A stretch of 39,477 bases of DNA from Enterobacter mori LMG 25706. Lineage in GTDB: Bacteria; Pseudomonadota; Gammaproteobacteria; Enterobacterales; Enterobacteriaceae. The position numbers were made by a program, and so were the translations under genes. Below are positions 17,766 through 26,734 of this stretch, in pieces; position 1 is the stretch's first letter; every line of letters starts with the position of its first letter. The stretch spans positions 80,432 through 119,908 of the forward strand of contig NZ_GL890776.1 of assembly GCF_000211415.1 (NCBI RefSeq). The letters run 5' to 3'. Below the pieces are notes generated by a model. It saw only the letters and a program-made list of their open reading frames with translations. It did no database searches and was not told the origin of the DNA.

Positions 17766-19166
17766 ATGACAATCTCCTCTGTATTACGTACGAAAGATAA
17801 AATAGGTTATGGCTTAGGTGATATGGCCAGCGCGCTGGTCTGGCAAACGGCGACATTATTTCTCGCCTATTTTTATACGGACGTTTTTGGCTTGCCCGCC
17901 GCGATTATGGGCACCATGTTTTTAGCGGTGCGCGTGGTCGATGCATTTATCGATCCCTGCATTGGTGCGCTCGTCGACCGCACGCAAACGCGCCACGGTC
18001 GTTTTCGCCCCTGGCTGCTGTGGTTTGCTATTCCATTTGGCGTCAGCTGTCTGATTACCTTCTATGTACCGGACGTCGGGCCGACCGGGAAAATCGTCTA
18101 TGCGTGCGTGACTTACGCCATTCTGAGCCTTATCTACTCGGCGATTAACGTGCCTTACTGCGCCATGCCGGGGGCGCTGACGCTGGATCCCCGCGAACGC
18201 CACTCTCTGCAATCCTGGCGCTTTGGGTTGTCCTTTATCGGCGGGCTGATCGTGACGGTGATTGCCCTGCCGCTGGTGTCACAGCTGGGGCAAGGTAACG
18301 TACAGAAAGGCTATTTCTATGCCATGAGCCTGATGGGGCTGCTGGGTATTGTTTTATTCTTCTGCTGCTTCCTGATGACCCGCGAACGTTATTCACCACG
18401 AAATGATACCTCCGGCTCCATGCTGACGGATTTAAAACTGCTGACCAAAAACAGCCAGTGGCGAATTGTGTTCGTGTTTAATATTCTGCTGTTAACGGCT
18501 GTCGTGACGCGTGGCTCTGCCACCATGTATTACGTCAATTATGTGCTGCTGCGCCCGGAACTGGTCTTTGCCTTTATTGTTTCAGGCATGGTGGCCTCAT
18601 TAAGCGGGGCATTATTATCTGAACGCCTGCTCGGAAAATTTGATCGCGTTCGCGCCTATCAGTGGACCATTATGACGTTCGTGATTTTCGGGGCGCTGAT
18701 TTTCTTCATTCCGCCTTCGCAGGTCTGGCTGATATTCGGCCTCAACATCGTTTTTAGCTTTATTCAAAACCTGACCACGCCGCTCCAGTGGACCATGTTC
18801 TCCGACGTGGTGGATTACGAAGAGCATCGCAGCGGTCGTCGTCTGGACGGTCTGGTCTTCTCTACCGCGCTGTTTGCCATCAAGTTTGGGCTGGCGCTGG
18901 GCGGGGCCGTGGTCGGTTGGGTGCTTGGCATGGTGGATTACGCCCCGGGCCAGGTGACGCAAGCGCCGCACGTGCTCTCTACCATCAACGCGCTCTTTAC
19001 GCTCATTCCTTGCGTGCTGTTCCTCTGCATGGTGGCGCTTCTTTCCATTTACAAACTCAACAGTCGGCTGGTGGATTCCATTGCCCGTGAACTTGCGGGC
19101 AAGCGTGATGTGCGTCCCGACGCGAGGCAGCTCAGCCCGGCAACCCATTCTGCAATACAGGAGTAA
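17766..19166 (+). CDS. GPH-family glycoside:cation symporter
   Basis: A 466-residue, twelve-helix inner-membrane transporter of the glycoside-pentoside-hexuronide family (relatives: MelB, YicJ, XynP/YagG). Diagnostic features are the N-terminal KIGYGLGDMASALVWQ block, the DAFIDPCIGALVDRT loop with membrane-facing aspartates, and DVVDYEEHRSGRRLDGL in the central loop. The frame is open from 17685, but ATG 17766 has AAGG upstream and starts at the family N-terminus. The GH3 gene begins 3 bp after its stop, so the pair is an operon. Substrate is probably an unphosphorylated beta-glucoside or beta-xyloside; the sequence does not decide between them. Confidence 0.88.
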   Translation: MTISSVLRTKDKIGYGLGDMASALVWQTATLFLAYFYTDVFGLPAAIMGTMFLAVRVVDAFIDPCIGALVDRTQTRHGRFRPWLLWFAIPFGVSCLITFYVPDVGPTGKIVYACVTYAILSLIYSAINVPYCAMPGALTLDPRERHSLQSWRFGLSFIGGLIVTVIALPLVSQLGQGNVQKGYFYAMSLMGLLGIVLFFCCFLMTRERYSPRNDTSGSMLTDLKLLTKNSQWRIVFVFNILLLTAVVTRGSATMYYVNYVLLRPELVFAFIVSGMVASLSGALLSERLLGKFDRVRAYQWTIMTFVIFGALIFFIPPSQVWLIFGLNIVFSFIQNLTTPLQWTMFSDVVDYEEHRSGRRLDGLVFSTALFAIKFGLALGGAVVGWVLGMVDYAPGQVTQAPHVLSTINALFTLIPCVLFLCMVALLSIYKLNSRLVDSIARELAGKRDVRPDARQLSPATHSAIQE

Positions 19167-19169
19167 AAC

Positions 19170-21545
19170 ATGACGGCTATCTATAAGGACGCAGGACGTC
19201 CGGTACACGAGCGCGTCGCCGATTTACTGGCGCGCATGACCCCGGAAGAGAAGTTTGCCCAGATGCACGCGTACTGGCTGATCCTCGATGAAAACGGCAA
19301 TCACCGCGAACGGAGCGATCTCAGCGATGAGTTCGCAGGCGTGAGCGAGCAGGCCTCGCTCAGCGAACGGCTGAAGCTGGGTGTGGGGCAGATCACGCGT
19401 CCGCTCGGTACGCATATTGTTGATGCGAAAACGGGCGTGCGCGCGGCCAACCGACTCCAGCGCATGATGATGGAAGAGACGCGTCTCGGTATTCCGGCGC
19501 TGTTCCACGAAGAGTGTCTGGTGGGACTGCTGTGCAAAGACGCAACACTGTTCCCGTCCTCGCTGAACTATGGGTCGACCTGGGACCCAGAGCTGGTGCA
19601 GCGGGCGGCGGAGCAGATTGGCAAAGAGGCGCGCTCGGTTGGCTGTCAGCAGGGGCTGGCGCCGGTGCTGGACGTGTCCCGCGACGTGCGCTGGGGGCGT
19701 ACCGAAGAAACCTTCGGCGAAGATCCCTGGCTGGTGGGGGTGATGGCGACCGCCTACGTGAAGGGGTTACAGGGCGATAAACGCGACCTGCTGGCGACCC
19801 TGAAACATTACGTTGGCCACTCGTTTAGCGAAGGGGCGCGCAACCACGCGCCGGTGCACCTCGGGTTTAGCGAGCTGAATGATACCTTCCTGCTGCCGTT
19901 TGAAATGGCGGTGAAGCTGGCAAACGCCGGTTCGGTCATGCCCGCCTACCATGACATTGATAATCAGCCGGGTCACAGCGACAGCTTCCTGCTTACCACC
20001 GTCCTGCGTGAACAGTGGGGATTCGATGGGATTATTGTGGCGGACTACGGCGGCGTCAGCCTGTTGCACCAGCACCACGGGATTTCCCACGACGCGGCCG
20101 AATCTGCTGCGCTGGCGTTCAACGCCGGGCTGGACGTTGAGCTGCCGAAAGATGACTGCGCGCGCCATCTGGCGGAAGCGGTAGAGCGTGGGCTGATTTC
20201 GATGGCGAAGGTGGACGAGATCGTGGCGCGTACGCTGACGGAAAAATTCCGCCTTGGCCTGTTTGAACGTCCCTATGCCGATGAGCAGGGCAGCGATCTG
20301 CAAAATGAGACGACCCGGCAGGTGGCGCGTGATGTCGCGACAACGTCGATCACGCTTCTGGAAAACAATGGCATTCTGCCCCTCGGCGGAAAGCCTCGCG
20401 TTGCGCTGGTCGGCCCGACGGCAGACGATCCGCTGGCGTTACTCAGCGGTTACAGCTTCCCGGTACACCTGATCATCAGCGACATGGTGGAAGAGACGTC
20501 GCAGGTGACGACCCCGCGCGCGGCGCTGGAACACTATCTGGGTGCATCGAACGTGCGCTATGCCAAAGGGTGCCACATCATTGAAAAACGGATGGCGGGC
20601 GCGCCGGTCTTCCCCGGCGACAGTGGTGGTAAGCCGATGCAGCAGTCGCCGGTTTCACTGAGCACCGCACTGATCCCCGAGGCGGTAGACGCCGCGCAAC
20701 AAAGTGACGTGGTGGTGGCCTGCGTTGGCGATCTGGCCGGGCTGTTCCAGAGCGGCACCGTGGGTGAAGGCTCAGATACTGACTCATTGAATCTGCCTGG
20801 CGTGCAGCAACAGCTGCTGGAAGCGCTGGTCGCCACCGGTAAACCGGTGATCGTAGTGATGACCGGCGGGCGTCCGTACAACCTTCAGGGCCTCGAAGAT
20901 AAGGTCGCGGCGCTGATGATGGCCTGGGCGCCCGGGCAGGAAGGGGGCTGGGCGATTGCGGACGTGCTGACGGGGCGGGCGGAGCCGCAGGGGCGTCTGG
21001 TGGTGAGCGTGCCGAAAAGCGCCGGAGCAATGCCGTATTACTACAATCACAAGCTCAAAAGCGGCGGCACGCCGTTTGCGTTCCATTTCGGTTCGCGTTA
21101 CCCGTTTGGCTTCGGCCTCGGCTGGACGCAGTTTAGCTGGGGACCGGCAAAAGTGGCGGCATCCAGCGTGCCGGTCGACGGCGAGGTGACGCTGAATGTG
21201 GATATCACCAATACCGGTGAGCGCAGCGGCAGCGAGGTGGTACAGGTTTACGTCAGGGATAAGGTCGCCACGCAGGTGCGGCCGCTTCAGGAGCTGAAGG
21301 CCTTCCAGCGCGTCACGCTCTCGCCGGGCGAAACCGCCACGCTCACCTTTACGCTACCGGTTGAGATGTTCAACTTTACCCGTCGCGACGGGAAACGCAT
21401 CGTTGAGCCGGGTGAGTTTGAACTGCAGGTTGGCGCATCGTCGGGGAATATTCGCGAGGCGGTGATGGTCAATGTGACAGGGGAAACGCGGGTATTGCCT
21501 GCTGAGTGGCGGATGCTTAGTACCTGTCAGGTTAGGCGCGTGTAG
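19170..21545 (+). CDS. Glycoside hydrolase family 3 enzyme (beta-glucosidase/beta-xylosidase type)
   Basis: A 791-residue enzyme without signal peptide, so cytoplasmic, unlike periplasmic E. coli BglX. The N-terminal GH3 barrel carries the likely nucleophile Asp292 in GIIVADYGGV. The GH3 C-terminal domain (about 390-640) contains GEGSDTDSLNLPG, with Glu533 a candidate acid/base. A fibronectin III-like domain (about 680-770) closes the protein. It should hydrolyse the glycoside imported by the symporter encoded 3 bp upstream. It ends 7 bp before the 3' end of convergent rprA, whose terminator hairpin lies in the shared space. Confidence 0.88.
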   Translation: MTAIYKDAGRPVHERVADLLARMTPEEKFAQMHAYWLILDENGNHRERSDLSDEFAGVSEQASLSERLKLGVGQITRPLGTHIVDAKTGVRAANRLQRMMMEETRLGIPALFHEECLVGLLCKDATLFPSSLNYGSTWDPELVQRAAEQIGKEARSVGCQQGLAPVLDVSRDVRWGRTEETFGEDPWLVGVMATAYVKGLQGDKRDLLATLKHYVGHSFSEGARNHAPVHLGFSELNDTFLLPFEMAVKLANAGSVMPAYHDIDNQPGHSDSFLLTTVLREQWGFDGIIVADYGGVSLLHQHHGISHDAAESAALAFNAGLDVELPKDDCARHLAEAVERGLISMAKVDEIVARTLTEKFRLGLFERPYADEQGSDLQNETTRQVARDVATTSITLLENNGILPLGGKPRVALVGPTADDPLALLSGYSFPVHLIISDMVEETSQVTTPRAALEHYLGASNVRYAKGCHIIEKRMAGAPVFPGDSGGKPMQQSPVSLSTALIPEAVDAAQQSDVVVACVGDLAGLFQSGTVGEGSDTDSLNLPGVQQQLLEALVATGKPVIVVMTGGRPYNLQGLEDKVAALMMAWAPGQEGGWAIADVLTGRAEPQGRLVVSVPKSAGAMPYYYNHKLKSGGTPFAFHFGSRYPFGFGLGWTQFSWGPAKVAASSVPVDGEVTLNVDITNTGERSGSEVVQVYVRDKVATQVRPLQELKAFQRVTLSPGETATLTFTLPVEMFNFTRRDGKRIVEPGEFELQVGASSGNIREAVMVNVTGETRVLPAEWRMLSTCQVRRV

Positions 21546-21552
21546 TCAGGAT

Positions 21553-21659
21553 AAAAAAAAAGCCCATCGTGGGAGATGGGCAAAGACTACACACAGCAAT
21601 TCGTTGTTTCACTCAGGGGATTTCCATGCTTATAAATCAAGGTGTTGATTTATAACCGT
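21553..21659 (-). ncRNA. rprA: Small regulatory RNA RprA
   Basis: The minus strand matches E. coli RprA along almost its whole length of about 105 nt. The 5' part forms an 11-bp hairpin (TTATAAATCAA/TTGATTTATAA, loop CACC, 21630-21655). The single-stranded centre includes GAAATCCCCTGAGTG. The 3' end is a terminator stem GCCCATC/GATGGGC (21562-21581) followed by nine T. In E. coli RprA is Hfq-dependent, made in response to the Rcs phosphorelay, activates rpoS translation and represses csgD and ydaM. Only the 5' hairpin loop differs visibly from the recalled E. coli sequence. Confidence 0.95.
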
Positions 21660-21665
21660 GTCCTA

Positions 21666-21708
21666 ATAGTAGGCATGTCGGCTTTTAGCGTCGATCAGAT
21701 TCGTCTCA
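21666..21708 (-). promoter_or_regulatory. rprA promoter with candidate RcsB box
   Basis: A -10 element TACTAT lies at 21671-21666 on the minus strand, 7 nt before the RprA 5' end. Further upstream, TGAGACGAATCTGATC (21708-21693) is a plausible RcsB box by position and sequence. The -10 is clear; the RcsB site is inferred from the known control of rprA. Confidence 0.6.
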
Positions 21709-21792
21709 ATAGTTAAAGAGACGTAAAGATTTCTTGAGGTTAGCAGCGGACTTGCTGCTGAAATGGCGGGTCTGACCAGTGAGCAATGAATA

Positions 21793-21817
21793 AATACTTT
21801 AGCAGCGTTAAAGTATT
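21793..21817. repeat. Inverted repeat between rprA and ydiK
   Basis: 9-bp arms AATACTTTA and TAAAGTATT enclose the loop GCAGCGT. There is no T tract. The position is beyond the ydiK 3' end and upstream of the rprA promoter; the role is unknown. Confidence 0.4.
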
Positions 21818-21829
21818 ATGAGGGGGAAC

Positions 21830-21860
21830 GTAGGCCGGGTAAGCGCTAGCGTCACCCGGC
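21830..21860. repeat. REP-type palindrome at the ydiK 3' end
   Basis: GTAGGCCGGGTAAGCG, then the complementary arm ending CACCCGGC, followed by seven A on the plus strand. It is the same family as 12748-12777. It begins 8 bp beyond the ydiK stop and could protect or end the ydiK transcript. Confidence 0.8.
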
Positions 21861-21868
21861 AAAAAAAC

Positions 21869-22984
21869 TTAATGCGTGTTCTTCTCTTCCAGCTCTTCCA
21901 GTTCGCTCAAAATCACGTCCGGGTCGGTACCCGGAGGGGGAACTTCATGCACCCAGGCCGAGAAGAGACGCCATGTCACTGCGAGCAGCACCGGGCCGAT
22001 AAAGAGGCCGATCATCCCAAACGCGATTAACCCGCCGATAACGCCTGACAGGATCAGAATCAACGGTAAATCAGCACCCATGCGGATCAGTATCGGGCGA
22101 ATGACGTTATCCATGGTGCCGACTACGCAGCTCCAGACCAGAAGCACAGTGCCCCAGGTGGTATCGCCCGTCCAGTAGAGCCAAATGATGGAAGGCACCA
22201 GCACCAGCAACGGTCCCAGTTGCGCAAGACAGGTCATCAGCATGACAACGGTGAAGACGGTAGCGTACGGCACGCCGGAAATGGCCAGACCGATACCGCC
22301 CAGCACCGCCTGCACCAGCGCGGTCACCACCACGCCCAGCGCAACGGCACGGACGGCTTGCGCAGCCAGCAGCACGGCGGCATCGCCGCGTTTACCCGCC
22401 AGTCGGGTGGCAAAATGACGCACCCCAAGGGCAACCTGCTCACCGCGCCAGTACAGGAGCGCGCTAAAGACCAGCATCAGCGCGCAGTGCATCATAAAGC
22501 GACCAATATGCGCCGCCTGACCGACAAACCAGGTGGTGGTGGTGCCAATATACGGCCGCACTTTCGCGATCAGCGCGCTGCCGCCCATCTCCAGCAGGCT
22601 GTGCCAGCCGCTATAGAGTTTTGCACCGACCAGTGGAATGCTGTTAAGCCACGCGAGATCCGGCAACGTCAGATCCCCGCTGGTGGCGGCACGGATAACC
22701 GGGCCACTGGAGTCGACAAGACTATTTACCAGCAGGGCAATCGGAATAATAAACAGCATGAACAGCAGCAGCGTCATGACCAGCACCGCCAGGCCACGGC
22801 GGCCAAACAGCAGTTTCTGCAGCCGTAATAGCAGAGGCCAGGTGGCGACGACAACGGTAGCGGCCCACGCAAAGCCAAGCACGAAGGGTTGAACAATCCA
22901 CAGACACGCAATAATCATCAGGGCTAAAAACAGCACCGACAGCAAAATTTGCGCAACATCCCTGGGCTGACGAAGATTAACCAT
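21869..22984 (-). CDS. ydiK: AI-2E family membrane protein YdiK
   Basis: A 371-residue inner-membrane protein of the AI-2E transporter (PerM/TqsA) family. Hydrophobic segments lie near residues 10-55, 60-85, 155-180, 205-245, 250-300 and 305-345. The family loop DNVIRPILIRMGADLPLILILSG is intact. It matches E. coli YdiK from the first residues (MVNLRQPRDVAQILLSVLF). Its substrate is unknown; TqsA exports autoinducer-2 but this cannot be transferred by family alone. It is divergent from ydiJ. Confidence 0.94.
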   Translation of the reverse strand: MVNLRQPRDVAQILLSVLFLALMIIACLWIVQPFVLGFAWAATVVVATWPLLLRLQKLLFGRRGLAVLVMTLLLFMLFIIPIALLVNSLVDSSGPVIRAATSGDLTLPDLAWLNSIPLVGAKLYSGWHSLLEMGGSALIAKVRPYIGTTTTWFVGQAAHIGRFMMHCALMLVFSALLYWRGEQVALGVRHFATRLAGKRGDAAVLLAAQAVRAVALGVVVTALVQAVLGGIGLAISGVPYATVFTVVMLMTCLAQLGPLLVLVPSIIWLYWTGDTTWGTVLLVWSCVVGTMDNVIRPILIRMGADLPLILILSGVIGGLIAFGMIGLFIGPVLLAVTWRLFSAWVHEVPPPGTDPDVILSELEELEEKNTH

Positions 22985-23141
22985 AAACGTAACTTTCCTT
23001 AAATGAACACCAGCATGGCTGGCGAGAACGTGAACCGCCTTTCTCTAATCATTAGTGATATCAGCGATTTTTGACAGGCGGATTTTGCCCGTAATTCTGC
23101 TGAGCGCATAAGAAAAAAATGTGATAAAAAGTTGTGATACA

Positions 23142-23157
23142 ACGCAAACGATTTCCA
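23142..23157 (+). promoter_or_regulatory. Candidate PurR box upstream of ydiJ
   Basis: ACGCAAACGATTTCCA matches the PurR consensus ACGCAAACGTTTGCGT exactly in its left half and core CG, and more weakly on the right. It lies 27 bp before the ydiJ ATG in the 200-bp ydiK-ydiJ divergent spacer, so it could affect either gene. Confidence 0.4.
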
Positions 23158-23184
23158 CAACAACTCTAATTAGGGTCGACAGTG

Positions 23185-26100
23185 ATGATCCCACAGATTT
23201 CTCAGGCACCTGGCGTCGTTCAGCTGGTGCTTAATTTTTTGCAAGCACTGGAGCAACAGGGTTTTACAGGTGATACCGCCACGAATTATGCCGACAGGCT
23301 GACAATGGCGACCGATAACAGTATCTACCAGCTTCTCCCCGATGCCGTCGTTTTTCCACGCTCTACAGCGGATGTGGCGCTGATTGCCCGTCTGGCCTCG
23401 CAGGAGCGCTTCACCTCCCTGGTTTTCACACCCCGTGGCGGCGGTACCGGCACCAACGGGCAGGCGCTGAACCAGGGCATCATCATCGATATGTCCCGCT
23501 ATATGAACCGCATCATTGAAATCAACCCTGAAGAGGGATGGGTGCGCGTGGAAGCGGGGGTTATCAAAGATCAGCTTAATCAATTCTTAAAACCGTACGG
23601 CTACTTTTTTGCGCCGGAACTGTCGACCAGCAACCGGGCGACCATTGGCGGGATGATCAATACCGACGCATCCGGTCAGGGCTCTCTGGTCTACGGTAAA
23701 ACTTCCGATCACGTGCTGGGCGTGCGCGCGGTGCTTCTGGGGGGCGACATCCTCGATACCCAGCCAATGCCGGTCGAGCTGGCCGAGACGCTGGGTAAAG
23801 AGAGCACGGCGAGCGGGCGGATTTATCGCACCGTGCTGGAGCGCTGTCGCGATAACCGTCAGCTGATCCTCGACAAATTCCCGAAACTGAACCGCTTCCT
23901 GACGGGTTACGATCTGCGTCACGTCTTTAACGACGACCTGACCCAGTTCGATTTAACCCGCGTGCTGACCGGTTCGGAAGGTACGCTGGCGTTTATTACC
24001 GAAGCGCGTCTGGATATCACCCGGCTGCCGAAGGTGCGTCGCCTGGTGAACGTTAAATACAACTCCTTCGATTCTGCCCTGCGCAATGCGCCGTTTATGG
24101 TGGATGCGCGGGCGTTGTCGGTGGAAACCGTTGACTCAAAAGTGTTGAACCTGGCAAGGGAAGATATCGTCTGGCATTCGGTCAGTGAGCTGATTACCGA
24201 TGTACCCGACAAAGAGATGCTCGGTCTGAACATCGTTGAGTTCGCTGGCGATGACGCCGAACTGATCGAACGTCAGGTTAGCACGCTGTGCCAGCGGCTG
24301 GACGAACTGATTGCACGTGGTGAAGGCGGCGTGATCGGCTGGCAGCTGTGCAACGATCTCTCCGGCATTGAGCGTATCTACGCGATGCGTAAAAAAGCGG
24401 TGGGGCTACTCGGGAATGCGAAAGGGGCCGCGAAGCCGATCCCGTTTGCCGAGGATACCTGCGTGCCGCCGGAACATCTGGCGGATTACATCGTTGAATT
24501 CCGCGCGCTGCTGGACAGCCACGGCCTGAGCTACGGCATGTTTGGCCACGTGGACGCGGGCGTGCTGCACGTGCGTCCGGCGCTGGATATGTGCGACCCG
24601 CAGCAGGAGATCCTGATGAAGGAGATCTCCGACGACGTGGTGGCCTTAACCGCCAAATATGGTGGCCTGCTGTGGGGTGAGCACGGCAAAGGGTTCCGCG
24701 CGGAGTACAGCCCTGCGTTCTTCGGGGAGCAGCTCTTCGGTGAACTGCGTAAGGTCAAAGCGGCCTTCGACCCGGATAACCGCCTCAATCCCGGTAAGAT
24801 TTGCCCGCCGGAGGGCGTTGACGCGCCAATGCTGCAGGTGGATGCGGTCAAGCGCGGCACCTATGACCGACAAATCCCGATTGCGGTGCGCTCTTCCTGG
24901 CGTGGCGCGATGGAGTGCAACGGCAACGGCCTGTGCTTTAACTTCGATGTGAAGAGCCCGATGTGTCCGTCGATGAAAATCACCAGCAACCGTATCCACT
25001 CGCCAAAAGGGCGTGCGACGCTGGTGCGCGAGTGGCTGCGACTGCTGGCGGACCGCGGCGTCGACCCGCTCAAGCTCGAGCAGGAACTGCCGGAAAAACG
25101 CGCCAGCCTGCGTTCCCTTATCGAACGCACCCGCAACAGCTGGCATGCGAATAAAGGCGAATACGACTTCTCGCATGAAGTGAAAGAGGCCATGTCCGGC
25201 TGCCTGGCCTGCAAGGCCTGTTCGACGCAGTGTCCGATCAAAATCGACGTGCCAGAGTTCCGCTCGCGCTTCCTGCAGCTGTATCACACGCGCTATCTGC
25301 GACCGATGCGCGACCATCTGGTGGCGACGGTGGAAAGCTACGCCCCGCTGATGGCGCGTGCGCCGAAGACCTTTAACTTCTTTATCAATCAGCCGCTGGT
25401 GCGCAAGCTTTCCGAAAAACATATCGGCATGGTGGATCTGCCGCTGCTCTCGACACCGTCGCTGCAACGCCAGCTGGTGGGACACCGCTCGGCAAACATG
25501 ACGCTGGAGCAGCTTGAAGCCCTGAGTGATGCGCAAAAAGCCAACGTGGTGCTGGTGGTGCAGGATCCGTTTACCAGTTATTACGATGCACAGGTGGTGG
25601 CCGATTTTATCCGTCTGGCGGAAAAAGTGGGCTACCAGCCGGTTGTGCTGCCGTTCTCCCCGAATGGCAAGGCGCAGCACATTAAGGGCTTCCTGACCCG
25701 TTTTGCGAAGACGGCGCAGAAAACGTCTGACTTCCTGAATCGCGTGGCGCAGCTTGGTATACCCATGGTCGGCGTCGATCCGGCGCTGGTACTGTGCTAC
25801 CGCGATGAGTACAAGCAGACGCTGGGCGAAAAACGCGGTGATTTCCACGTCATGCTGGTACACGAGTGGCTGCCTTTAGCGCTACAGCAAACTGCCGCAC
25901 GAGAGGCCAGCGGTGAGCCATGGTATCTCTTTGGCCACTGTACTGAAGTCACGGCACTGCCGGGTGCACCTGCCCAGTGGGCCGCTATTTTTGCCCGTTT
26001 TGGCGCGAAGCTGGAAAACGTCAGCGTGGGCTGCTGCGGTATGGCAGGTACCTACGGGCACGAAGCGAAAAACCACGCCAATTCGCTTGGGATCTATGAA

Positions 26101-26241
26101 TTATCGTGGCAACAGGCGATGCAGCGTCTACCGCGTAACCGCTGTCTGGCCACGGGGTATTCGTGTCGCAGCCAGGTGAAACGCGTTGAGGGTAACGGCG
26201 TTCGCCATCCATTACAGGCTTTGCTGGAGATTATCGGATGA
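23185..26241 (+). CDS. ydiJ: FAD- and iron-sulfur-dependent D-2-hydroxyglutarate dehydrogenase (YdiJ)
   Basis: A 1018-residue multidomain oxidoreductase. The N-terminal FAD-binding domain contains FTPRGGGTGTNGQ and the FAD-oxidase C-terminal domain follows to about residue 540. A ferredoxin-like cysteine cluster CLACKACSTQCP spans Cys673, 676, 679 and 683. A CCG-type domain near the C-terminus carries Cys950-Cys951 (CCGMAGTYG). In E. coli the enzyme oxidises D-2-hydroxyglutarate to 2-oxoglutarate. ATG 23185 is preferred over GTG 23182 because it gives the family start MIPQISQAPG and sits better relative to AGGG. It overlaps menI by 4 bp. Confidence 0.95.
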   Translation: MIPQISQAPGVVQLVLNFLQALEQQGFTGDTATNYADRLTMATDNSIYQLLPDAVVFPRSTADVALIARLASQERFTSLVFTPRGGGTGTNGQALNQGIIIDMSRYMNRIIEINPEEGWVRVEAGVIKDQLNQFLKPYGYFFAPELSTSNRATIGGMINTDASGQGSLVYGKTSDHVLGVRAVLLGGDILDTQPMPVELAETLGKESTASGRIYRTVLERCRDNRQLILDKFPKLNRFLTGYDLRHVFNDDLTQFDLTRVLTGSEGTLAFITEARLDITRLPKVRRLVNVKYNSFDSALRNAPFMVDARALSVETVDSKVLNLAREDIVWHSVSELITDVPDKEMLGLNIVEFAGDDAELIERQVSTLCQRLDELIARGEGGVIGWQLCNDLSGIERIYAMRKKAVGLLGNAKGAAKPIPFAEDTCVPPEHLADYIVEFRALLDSHGLSYGMFGHVDAGVLHVRPALDMCDPQQEILMKEISDDVVALTAKYGGLLWGEHGKGFRAEYSPAFFGEQLFGELRKVKAAFDPDNRLNPGKICPPEGVDAPMLQVDAVKRGTYDRQIPIAVRSSWRGAMECNGNGLCFNFDVKSPMCPSMKITSNRIHSPKGRATLVREWLRLLADRGVDPLKLEQELPEKRASLRSLIERTRNSWHANKGEYDFSHEVKEAMSGCLACKACSTQCPIKIDVPEFRSRFLQLYHTRYLRPMRDHLVATVESYAPLMARAPKTFNFFINQPLVRKLSEKHIGMVDLPLLSTPSLQRQLVGHRSANMTLEQLEALSDAQKANVVLVVQDPFTSYYDAQVVADFIRLAEKVGYQPVVLPFSPNGKAQHIKGFLTRFAKTAQKTSDFLNRVAQLGIPMVGVDPALVLCYRDEYKQTLGEKRGDFHVMLVHEWLPLALQQTAAREASGEPWYLFGHCTEVTALPGAPAQWAAIFARFGAKLENVSVGCCGMAGTYGHEAKNHANSLGIYELSWQQAMQRLPRNRCLATGYSCRSQVKRVEGNGVRHPLQALLEIIG

Positions 26242-26648
26242 TCTGGAAACGTGCGGTGACGCTGCAGGCGTTAAACGCCATGGGCGAGGGAAACATGGTG
26301 GGGCTGCTGGACATCCAGTTTACCCGCATTGGCGAGCATGAGCTGGCAGCGACGATGCCCGTCGATAGCCGCACGCATCAGCCGTTCGGTTTGCTGCACG
26401 GCGGTGCGTCCGTTGTGCTGGCCGAAACGCTGGGTTCGGTTGCGGGCTATCTCTGTACCGAAGGGGAGCAGAAAGTTGTCGGGCTGGAGGTGAACGCTAA
26501 CCATATCCGCTCTGTTCGCAGTGGGCGCGTGCGCGGTATTTGCCGCGCGCTTCATGCCGGGAGCCGTCATCAGGTGTGGCAGATCGATATTCTCGATGAG
26601 CAGGAACGCCTGTGCTGCTCCTCAAGACTGACGACGGCAGTTGTGTAA
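26238..26648 (+). CDS. menI: 1,4-dihydroxy-2-naphthoyl-CoA hydrolase (hotdog thioesterase)
   Basis: A 136-residue hotdog-fold thioesterase (E. coli YdiI/MenI) that releases 1,4-dihydroxy-2-naphthoate in menaquinone synthesis and also accepts other acyl-CoAs. The signature HGGASVVLAETLGS includes the catalytic Glu63. Its ATG overlaps the ydiJ TGA (ATGA), so it is translationally coupled. It provides the precursor of demethylmenaquinone, possibly relevant to the FliB-type protein later in the window. Confidence 0.95.
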   Translation: MIWKRAVTLQALNAMGEGNMVGLLDIQFTRIGEHELAATMPVDSRTHQPFGLLHGGASVVLAETLGSVAGYLCTEGEQKVVGLEVNANHIRSVRSGRVRGICRALHAGSRHQVWQIDILDEQERLCCSSRLTTAVV

Positions 26649-26695
26649 AGTTTCCTGATGTTTTTGCCCATGGTCAAAAACTAGCCAGCGCGTTG

Positions 26696-26704
26696 TGATA
26701 TACT
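26696..26704 (+). promoter_or_regulatory. Extended -10 promoter of ydiH
   Basis: TGATATACT is an extended -10 (TGn plus TATACT) about 30 bp before the ydiH start codon. No good -35 is seen, which is normal for extended -10 promoters. Confidence 0.5.
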
Positions 26705-26734
26705 GGCCAGGATTTGTACATAAGCGAGGACATC

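Noticed and set aside
24646-25863. 405-codon open frame antisense to ydiJ
   Set aside because: It lies inside ydiJ, is very rich in R, H and Q, and resembles no known protein.
26649-26734. sRNA RydB near ydiH
   Set aside because: RydB lies near ydiH in E. coli, but I could not match its sequence or a terminator in the spacers beside ydiH here.
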